A stretch of DNA of 16,269 bases, taken from the NCBI GenBank assembly GCA_905212215.1, contig CAJMDR010000010.1, positions 1 to 16,269 of the forward strand, read 5' to 3'. The notes under the pieces are model-generated. The model searched no databases, was not told the origin of the DNA, and saw nothing but the letters and a program-made list of their open reading frames with translations. Shown piece by piece: positions 5,940 through 13,195 of the stretch (position 1 is its first letter; each line of letters starts with the position of its first letter). This stretch comes from an uncultured Porphyromonadaceae bacterium (GTDB taxonomy: Bacteria; Bacteroidota; Bacteroidia; Bacteroidales; Muribaculaceae). Both the position numbers and the translations under genes were made by a program.

Positions 5940-6122
5940 GCAACCATAAAAATCTGAATATGGCCGAAACGGTTTAACCCACAGGCAGCGATGCCGCCGT
6001 AAGAACCTAATCGCGTAGCGCTTTGCTGCGCAAAGAATCAAATTCTGAAACTCCCAAGCAGTCGTTGCAGGCTCGGCCAGCCCTCAGATAACTGCCACCG
6101 GAGTTTTAATTTTTTCATAGAT
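5940..6122 (+). promoter_or_regulatory. Structured leader with two mini-ORFs before the helicase gene
   Basis: The leader contains two tiny ORFs: Met-Ala-Glu-Thr-Val-stop at 5960-5977 and Met-Pro-Pro-stop at 5991-6002. Several hairpins are visible. GGCA/TGCC (5984-5995) has a GCGA loop and covers the second ATG. GCGTAGC/GCTGCGC (6013-6031) excludes CTTTGC/GCAAAG (6021-6035). AGAAT/ATTCT spans 6034-6046. GGCCGA (5962-5967) can pair with TCGGCC (6073-6078), or the latter region can fold on itself as GGCT/AGCC (6070-6082). Mutually exclusive stems plus leader peptides suggest attenuation or translational control. No known riboswitch class was recognised. Confidence 0.45.
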
Positions 6123-9100
6123 ATGGCGAATGCCTTAATAGATAATTCCGAGCAGTTTAAGCTCGTCAAATATATTAAAGAGTTGGTCTCACGACCGGAT
6201 TGTAATCATATTATGATTGCGACAGGTTACTGGGACTTACCCGGCACTGCTTTAGTCTATGAAGAACTCAACGACTTCTTCGCGCGAGGAGGCAAACTTG
6301 ACTTACTGATAGGTCAAGAGCCACAATTGCAATATTATCAAGCCTCAGTGGAGGTGCATCAATTCCCGGATTTCTATATTCAGAGAGATGTCGAATCTCT
6401 TACCGATGAGTATAAACCCATTGGCAAGCTGATTATTGATAATGCCTTGACAGAAGAGAATCCGGATGGAAAGTTTGAGATTCGTGTGTATGGTCAGGGG
6501 GAACATAAAGAATTCCTCCATGCTAAGTGCTATATTTTTCTTGGTAATGGATTAGGAACCGGTATTATCGGCAGCTCGAACTTTACAGCAAAAGGTCTTC
6601 AGAGTAATGCGGAATTGAACTACCTTGAAGAAAATAGCAACTGCGTTACAGCAGATTTCACACTATATTCAAATACGAAATCTCACAAAGCATGGTTTGA
6701 GGAGCTATGGCAGAACAGCGAATTATGGTCTGGCAAGTTTATTAAAAATATTCTTAAGCCATCACCTATCGGTGTAGAAATTGAGAAAGACAATGAGACT
6801 GAAAATCCTCTTACTCCTTACGATGTCTATATCAAGTATCTACAATTGCAATTTGGAGATATGGTAGATGCGAATACATCTGAAATTCTTAAATCCTATT
6901 TGCCACCGTCATTCAATACTCTTGAATATCAGCTTGACGCGGTAAAACAATGCTTCTCGGTGATGAAACGATTTGGCGGTTTTATCCTTGGTGATGTTGT
7001 AGGGCTTGGCAAAACTGTTGTAGGCGTATTGCTTATCCGTCATTTCCTTGAAAATGCCGAATCTCTCGGTCGCGCTCGTAAAGTGCTGATTGTAACTCCA
7101 CCGGCGATTAAGAAAGCATGGGAAAAGACAATCCGGGATTTTGACAATGATAATCCTCGTAATAATATTGGTCTATGTGTCGAATTTGTAACAACCGGAA
7201 GCATCGGTAAAATTACTGATGAATTGGAGGATGTCGATGATGTTGATGATAGTGACGAAATTGATAACATTGAGGTTGGGAACTATGGTTTGGTACTAAT
7301 TGACGAGAGCCACAATTTCCGCAACTCTGATACTCAAAAATACAAGGCGATTGATGACCTGATTGGCATTATCAGTCCCACTCCCTACGTTGCACTATTA
7401 TCTGCAACTCCACAGAACAACTCGCCTAAAGATCTTTATAATCAAATACGCTTATTCCAACGCACCCCCAACAACTCTAACTTGCCTAATGTCGAGGGTG
7501 GCAAGCTTGACTCTCTATTCAATGCGATGGAAAGACGCTTTAAAGAAGCGCGAGCTATTTCGCAGGATACGGATGAGGGTAAAATTCAAGCACGCACTAT
7601 TGTTAAGGAGGTCTCAGAAAAAATCCGAAGCAGTGTCCTTAATGACCTCGTAGTTCGTCGTACCCGTACCGATATTAGAAATCTATATGGAGAAGATGCA
7701 GAATTACTGAAGTTCCCCACTGTCAAAGGGCCACATAAGCTCGAATATAAGATGGATGAGGAACTATCAAAGCTCTTTTCTGATACCGTAGATGCTATAT
7801 GTCCTCCTGCCTTAGGAGAGTCTTTTGACCCGAATAAACATATCGGCTTTTACCGTTATGCCGCAATTACACAGTTCGTCGATGAGGACAACAAGAAGCT
7901 GTATGAAAAACGAAACCTTACGGTTGATAGCATTACGCAAAGACTACAGCGCATTATGCGGATTCTATTGGTAAAGCGTCTGGAAAGTAGTCTTGCTGCA
8001 TTCAAGAAGACACTTGAAAATCTTAACCGATACAATGAGGTTATGATAGATATGCTCCTACACGACTGTGTATTTATATGTCCTGATATAGATGTAAATA
8101 AATTGCACAACGAGTCCAAGGGTAATTTTGCCGATTTCAAAACTGCGGTAGAAACTATCATAGTTCGTAAAGGTGGTAACAACAGGTGTTTTAAGACCTC
8201 TGATTTTAAGGAATCGTATCTCACAGACTTGCAGAATGACAAACTACTTATCGGTTCTTTACTTGAACGGTGGAGAGAAAACACGGAAGACCCGAAATTC
8301 GACCGTTTCAAGGACGCTATAAATCCCGAACTTTTCAATCCTGAAATTAATAATCCATCGGGAGTGAATAAACCTCGCTTAGTTATATTTACTGAAGCTA
8401 TTGACACTCTCAAATCATTGGAGAGAGCATTGAAAGCTAAAGGTCATAAAGTTTTGAGTATTTCGGCAGGGAATCGGATTGAAAGACAAGAAGAAATTGA
8501 AGCCAACTTCGATGCAAACTGTATGCCGGATAAGCGTCGTGATGATTACGATGTTATCGTTACAACCGAAGTTCTTGCTGAGGGAGTGAATCTACACCGT
8601 TCTAATGTCATTCTCAATTATGATGCTCCGTGGAATGCAACTCGCTTAATGCAACGAATTGGCCGAGTGAACCGCATAGGTTCTACAGAAGATTTCGTCC
8701 ATGTCTTCAACTTCTTCCCATCAGACGAAGGAAATAGCCAAATACGCCTGATTGAAAAAGCTTACGCTAAACTCCAGTCTTTTCATGAGATGTTTGGCGA
8801 GGATAATAAGGTTTTCAGTGAGCGCGAAGAACTTGTTGAGCATGACCTGCAACATTTCGTTGATGGTGATGAATCTCCGTTTGGGCCATTTATCAAAGAA
8901 CTGAAAGCATTTCGGGATAATTCATCGGAACGATATGATTATATCGCCTCCGTAGATGCTAATGGACTTGGAGGTGTTTTAGAGATTCGTGATGAAAACG
9001 CTCATGGTATTTTCGTATTCACAGACAACTCGCAAGAATTGATTTCAGTAGATGTAGAGAAAACTCAGGAAGATACTTCTTCTAACATAATCTCCTCATT

Positions 9101-9527
9101 GTCTACTATGCAGCGATTGAAATGTGAGCCTGATGCGGAGTTTTCCAATATGCAATGTGATGACACACTTGCTGAAATTGCTAAGCGAGCCTATCAAAAA
9201 CACGTTGCCCACTATATTACAGCCGCTGATTCAAGCAGAAAGTCTGCGGATGCACTTGCCGTGTTATCATCCTTACGCTCTCGTTCGGATGTGACACAAG
9301 AGTCGAAAAAACTCTTAAAACAGATTGAAAAACTTGTCAGAGCAAAGGATAACTATGTCATCAAACAGGTTATGAGATTTGAGAACTACCAAGGTTCACT
9401 CTTTGGCGCTGATGACGATATAAATGCTTTGCTTGATGCAGCTCTATCAAATTTAGCTAACTGCGTTCAAGCGAAACGTGGAGACGCTAAACTAGTAATT
9501 TATTCTGAAACGAAATACAATAACTAA
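6123..9527 (+). CDS. PLD-like nuclease/SNF2-type helicase fusion (Hma-type helicase)
   Basis: This 1134-residue protein joins a phospholipase-D-like domain (about 1-200) to a superfamily 2 helicase. The PLD signature is His133-Ala-Lys135 with Gly150-Ser-Ser-Asn153; the classical Asp of the HKD motif is Leu here. Helicase motifs are complete: GDVVGLGKT (290-298), DESH (394-397), SATPQNN (427-433), a TTEVLAEGVNLH motif V and QRIGRVNRIG (844-853). An acidic stretch (366-381, 11 of 16 residues acidic) sits just before motif II. The C-terminal 250 residues show no known domain. The protein likely translocates on DNA and, with the PLD unit, binds or cuts it. The methyltransferase gene starts 2 nt after its stop, so the two are probably made together. 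Similar helicases occur in DISARM-like systems, but no drmA or drmB is present. Confidence 0.9.
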   Translation: MANALIDNSEQFKLVKYIKELVSRPDCNHIMIATGYWDLPGTALVYEELNDFFARGGKLDLLIGQEPQLQYYQASVEVHQFPDFYIQRDVESLTDEYKPIGKLIIDNALTEENPDGKFEIRVYGQGEHKEFLHAKCYIFLGNGLGTGIIGSSNFTAKGLQSNAELNYLEENSNCVTADFTLYSNTKSHKAWFEELWQNSELWSGKFIKNILKPSPIGVEIEKDNETENPLTPYDVYIKYLQLQFGDMVDANTSEILKSYLPPSFNTLEYQLDAVKQCFSVMKRFGGFILGDVVGLGKTVVGVLLIRHFLENAESLGRARKVLIVTPPAIKKAWEKTIRDFDNDNPRNNIGLCVEFVTTGSIGKITDELEDVDDVDDSDEIDNIEVGNYGLVLIDESHNFRNSDTQKYKAIDDLIGIISPTPYVALLSATPQNNSPKDLYNQIRLFQRTPNNSNLPNVEGGKLDSLFNAMERRFKEARAISQDTDEGKIQARTIVKEVSEKIRSSVLNDLVVRRTRTDIRNLYGEDAELLKFPTVKGPHKLEYKMDEELSKLFSDTVDAICPPALGESFDPNKHIGFYRYAAITQFVDEDNKKLYEKRNLTVDSITQRLQRIMRILLVKRLESSLAAFKKTLENLNRYNEVMIDMLLHDCVFICPDIDVNKLHNESKGNFADFKTAVETIIVRKGGNNRCFKTSDFKESYLTDLQNDKLLIGSLLERWRENTEDPKFDRFKDAINPELFNPEINNPSGVNKPRLVIFTEAIDTLKSLERALKAKGHKVLSISAGNRIERQEEIEANFDANCMPDKRRDDYDVIVTTEVLAEGVNLHRSNVILNYDAPWNATRLMQRIGRVNRIGSTEDFVHVFNFFPSDEGNSQIRLIEKAYAKLQSFHEMFGEDNKVFSEREELVEHDLQHFVDGDESPFGPFIKELKAFRDNSSERYDYIASVDANGLGGVLEIRDENAHGIFVFTDNSQELISVDVEKTQEDTSSNIISSLSTMQRLKCEPDAEFSNMQCDDTLAEIAKRAYQKHVAHYITAADSSRKSADALAVLSSLRSRSDVTQESKKLLKQIEKLVRAKDNYVIKQVMRFENYQGSLFGADDDINALLDAALSNLANCVQAKRGDAKLVIYSETKYNN

Positions 9528-9529
9528 CT

Positions 9530-12500
9530 ATGGAACTCAAGCATAAGTTAGAAAAAATATTTAACGATGATTATCCCGGAACTGAGCGTTTCATAGCGGA
9601 TGTTATTGAACGTATTTTCGGCAATGAAATCGAATATATTAACGATGACCTTGCTGAAAGAAATGAGTATGCAGAAAAAGCAAAAAAAGCCGGCATCAAG
9701 CACATCAAATATATCGGAGACCTCACTGAAAAGAACTATAACGCAGATAATATTGCCCTTCTTGATGTTACTCTCGATGACTCAAAGAATATCGAGCGTT
9801 CACGCGTCAACATTCAGCAACTTATCCGCTCTATAATGGATTATCGTCAACATCTTATGATTGTATTCCATTACGAGGATGTGAAAGACAAGCAGTGGCG
9901 ATTTTCCTATGCTTATAAAGGCGATTCATTAAAAGACTCCACATCTGCCAAACGCTACACTTATGTTTTCGGCAAAGGCTACCGTGGTCGTACCGCAGCC
10001 GAGCGATTTGAAGTCCTCGCCAAAAGTTCACGTAATAATGAAGACTTTGAAAAAGCATTCTCCGTTGCGACTCTAAGCAATGAGTTTTTCGGTAAATACC
10101 GTGATATCTATGCTGATTTTGTACAATATATCACTGGAAAACGATACGAGAGAATTAAAAACAAGTGGGAGGAAGTAAAAAAAGAAGAACCTAACACTGA
10201 AATTTTCACGCAATTTAACAACGATGATAAAAGAGTAAGAGATTATGTTAAGAAGATGCTTGGTCGTCTGACATTCCTTTGTTTCCTACAAAGGAAAGGT
10301 TGGATGCATAACGACCGAAACTTCTTACAGAATCTTTATCAGACATCTCCTCTTCAGGATGACTTCCTTGATGCTGTTCTGGAACCTTTATTCTTTGGTG
10401 TGCTGAATACTCCTCCAGAAAAGAGGAAGGAAGTATTTACAAAAAATGGATGGAATACAGATTTAGCAGATGAATGGAACGAAATTCCATATCTCAACGG
10501 AGGCCTTTTCGAACAGACACGTGAAGATAAACTCACTGTCAAGTTCCCTAAAAAGCTATTCCAAGAACTGTTTAAGTTTTTAGGAGAATATAATTTCACT
10601 ATTGACGAGAATGATCCGGATGATGCTGAGATTGGCATAGACCCGGAAATGTTAGGACGTGTTTTCGAAAGTCTTCTTGAAGATAATAAAGACAAGGGAG
10701 CTTTCTATACTCCTAAAGAGATAGTTCAGTATATGTGTCGCCAGAGCATTATTGAACATCTAAAGACTCATACAGCCGAATCGCTTCACCCGGATATCGA
10801 AGACTTGATTAATCAGGGTCTTGTCAATCATGCTCTGCAAAATAAGGATAATGCACGAGCGATTCATAAGCTTCTTAAAGAGATAACTGTATGCGATCCG
10901 GCAATCGGTTCCGGGGCTTTCCCTATGGGCATTCTCAATATCCTTTTTACGGCGCGTCAGCACCTATATGGTTTCCTTAAAGAATCAGAACCGTTTAATC
11001 CTCTCGAAGTGAAGAAGTCTATCATTAGGGATAATATCTACGGTGTGGATATTGAACAAGGTGCGGTTGACATTGCTCGACTCAGATTTTGGCTTGCTAT
11101 TCTTGTTGAAGAGCAGGTCGCAACTCCATTGCCTAATCTGGATTACAGAATCGTGCGAGGTAATTCGCTAATCACCACATTTAATGACGAGTATATTCAA
11201 CTACCAGAGAATCCTGATGGTAGGACTAAACTTGCAAAACTCAAAAAAGAGCTACTTCAACTCCAAAACGAATTATTTGACCTTAATGGAGATGAGAAAC
11301 TTCAACGCGAAATAGAAATCAAATGCAAAATATTGGAGACTATCAAAGTCCAGCTTGGCATTGATAAAGCTAATGCTCAAGAAGAAAGTAGAATTGAATC
11401 CAACATTTTTGAGAAAAAAGAATTATCTAGAAAGGCATTAAAGAAAGCCCAACAAGCTCATGCGATAGAAGAAGTTAAGAGCAAGAGCCTTTTTGCCCTT
11501 AATAATCTTATAACGTCATTGACAACCCCTGCTACCTCTTTAGCAGATAGAGCACAGATTGACATTAAATTCTTTGACTGGAAAATTGTATTTAGCAATA
11601 TCTTTAGTGATGATGCTAATGCCTCCGGTTTTGACATTGTTATTGGGAATCCGCCGTATATAGTATATGAGGGTACAAATACATCGGATTTGCCAATTCT
11701 AAAAGCTATTCGAGAATATAAATCTGCGTTTGGGGGAAAGCTTAACGCATATAAGGTTTTTGTCGCTAGCGCTTTTAATATTTTGTGTAAACCGAATGGT
11801 ATTGTGGATTTAATATTTCAGAACTCATTTTTGGCTGATAAACAGGCAACGCTGTTAAGACGCGATATTCTTTCGACTCATAAGGTTATTGGACTCGATT
11901 CTTTCCCAGAGCGTGATAATAAAAAGAAACGCGTTTTTGAAAGTGCAAAAATGAGCGTGTGTATATTATGTGCCCAAAAAGGACTCTCTTCGTCTGAAAG
12001 TTTCACTGTGAATTTTTGGGATGATAGGCATATGACATCTGGTCTTAAAACTCGGTTCTCATTTAATGACATTCAATCAATAGATCCCGTAAACTATAGT
12101 ATTCCTAGATTGGCCTTGGCTAACATTCCTTTAATTGCTAAAATGGCAAAGAAGAATGATATACATTTAAATTGCTACCAAGGAGAACTCAACGTGTCTG
12201 TTCACAAGGAATATTTTACGAAGAATCCTGCATTTCCAGCAATATTAAAAGGAGCATCGATTCAACGTTACTACTATACTTTTGATATGAGTCAGGGTGT
12301 CATTGAATATGTGGATGAACCAAAATACTTATCTAGATTTGGCACTTCCGAGAAATCTCAACATCATACAAGTCCTCGTATAGTAATGCAAGGTATGACA
12401 GGTGCAAACGATAAAGTTAGACTCGTTAGTGCACTTGTGCCGAGTGGATATTACCTTGCTCATTCATGTAACTATATAGTCCCATGTGATGAGATTGATT

Positions 12501-12841
12501 TAGTTGCATTGCTAGCGATATTAAATTCAAAGGCAATGAATTGGTATTTCAGATGTTTCAGTACTAATAGCAACGTCAATAGTTATGAGGTTGAAAATCT
12601 CCCAATACCTAGATTAGATAGAAGACAAGAGGAATTACTCCATGATTTAGTAACCAATGTTACTGAAGAAAAACAAAAAAATCCCACAGTTGATACTTCA
12701 TCCAACGAGTCATTAATAGATATCATTGTATATCATCTCTACAATTTGATCTACGATGAAGTCCTCATCATTGATCCACAAACACCAATCTCTCGTGAAG
12801 AGTATGAATTGTTTAATATAGACACTTATGGACAATCGTGA
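9530..12841 (+). CDS. Large Eco57I-like DNA adenine methyltransferase (Hma-type methylase)
   Basis: This 1103-residue protein carries the gamma-class N6-adenine methyltransferase motifs: DPAIGSGAF (456-464, SAM binding) and NPPY (707-710, catalysis). Between them lies a 240-residue insertion that includes a charged coiled coil (about 562-605). The C-terminal region has the TaqI-like target-recognition pattern LLAILNSKAMNWYF followed by NSNVNSYEVENLPIP. The N-terminal 130 residues look like the leading domain of type IIG enzymes (IALLDVTLDD, then WRFSYAYK), but no PD-(D/E)XK catalytic Lys is seen. It is therefore probably a methyltransferase without its own cutting activity, marking host DNA as self or sensing unmodified DNA. 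Its last 14 bases overlap the next gene. Confidence 0.9.
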   Translation: MELKHKLEKIFNDDYPGTERFIADVIERIFGNEIEYINDDLAERNEYAEKAKKAGIKHIKYIGDLTEKNYNADNIALLDVTLDDSKNIERSRVNIQQLIRSIMDYRQHLMIVFHYEDVKDKQWRFSYAYKGDSLKDSTSAKRYTYVFGKGYRGRTAAERFEVLAKSSRNNEDFEKAFSVATLSNEFFGKYRDIYADFVQYITGKRYERIKNKWEEVKKEEPNTEIFTQFNNDDKRVRDYVKKMLGRLTFLCFLQRKGWMHNDRNFLQNLYQTSPLQDDFLDAVLEPLFFGVLNTPPEKRKEVFTKNGWNTDLADEWNEIPYLNGGLFEQTREDKLTVKFPKKLFQELFKFLGEYNFTIDENDPDDAEIGIDPEMLGRVFESLLEDNKDKGAFYTPKEIVQYMCRQSIIEHLKTHTAESLHPDIEDLINQGLVNHALQNKDNARAIHKLLKEITVCDPAIGSGAFPMGILNILFTARQHLYGFLKESEPFNPLEVKKSIIRDNIYGVDIEQGAVDIARLRFWLAILVEEQVATPLPNLDYRIVRGNSLITTFNDEYIQLPENPDGRTKLAKLKKELLQLQNELFDLNGDEKLQREIEIKCKILETIKVQLGIDKANAQEESRIESNIFEKKELSRKALKKAQQAHAIEEVKSKSLFALNNLITSLTTPATSLADRAQIDIKFFDWKIVFSNIFSDDANASGFDIVIGNPPYIVYEGTNTSDLPILKAIREYKSAFGGKLNAYKVFVASAFNILCKPNGIVDLIFQNSFLADKQATLLRRDILSTHKVIGLDSFPERDNKKKRVFESAKMSVCILCAQKGLSSSESFTVNFWDDRHMTSGLKTRFSFNDIQSIDPVNYSIPRLALANIPLIAKMAKKNDIHLNCYQGELNVSVHKEYFTKNPAFPAILKGASIQRYYYTFDMSQGVIEYVDEPKYLSRFGTSEKSQHHTSPRIVMQGMTGANDKVRLVSALVPSGYYLAHSCNYIVPCDEIDLVALLAILNSKAMNWYFRCFSTNSNVNSYEVENLPIPRLDRRQEELLHDLVTNVTEEKQKNPTVDTSSNESLIDIIVYHLYNLIYDEVLIIDPQTPISREEYELFNIDTYGQS

Positions 12842-13178
12842 TTATATGAAAGCATTTGGCGAATGGCTATGTTCCATCGCCCCGAACCAAATAGTGAAAT
12901 CTGTGATACATGGTTCTATGAGCACTATGTATCAGCGAGATTATATAATTGTGACCAACTTGTGCAATGGATTTTTATATCTCCCTGAAGTAACAATGTC
13001 AAAAATAGAAGGAGCGAAAGAACGCTATAAGGAATTTAATAAATCTGCTTTAGAGGCTTCTCCACTGTCTGATGAGATAAAGAAAGAAATTTCAAGTCAA
13101 ATAGATTTGAATGCCGAGGATTTAAAACAACAATGGATTAGTATTCTATGCAATAAGGGTGTTAGGATAACTCTGTAA
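12828..13178 (+). CDS. Small protein of unknown function between methylase and ATPase
   Basis: I do not recognise this 116-residue protein. It starts inside the methyltransferase gene (14-nt overlap) and stops 17 nt before the ATPase start, so it is almost certainly part of the same operon and translationally coupled. It has no signal peptide or membrane segment. The first half contains Tyr/Trp/Cys-rich stretches (MKAFGEWLCSIAPNQ, YQRDYIIVTNLCNGFLYLPE). The second half is a charged helical region (about 57-105). The conserved-looking packing between two core genes suggests either a fourth subunit or an embedded accessory gene, as reported for Hma-type loci. Confidence 0.7.
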   Translation: MDNRDYMKAFGEWLCSIAPNQIVKSVIHGSMSTMYQRDYIIVTNLCNGFLYLPEVTMSKIEGAKERYKEFNKSALEASPLSDEIKKEISSQIDLNAEDLKQQWISILCNKGVRITL

Positions 13179-13195
13179 AACACAAAGTATGGGTT

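Noticed and set aside
6073..6100. Resemblance to a cobalamin riboswitch B12 box
   Set aside because: Only a loose CAG...ACTGCC similarity; the other conserved riboswitch blocks are missing and the downstream genes are unrelated to cobalamin.
7856..8413. Long minus-strand open frame inside the helicase gene
   Set aside because: It is a shadow of a strongly supported helicase frame and has no domain of its own.
6123..12841. Assignment to DISARM or BREX
   Set aside because: A helicase, PLD domain and methylase are shared with DISARM, but drmA and drmB are missing; no BREX pglZ or brxC-like gene is present, and the KAP ATPase fits Hma better.
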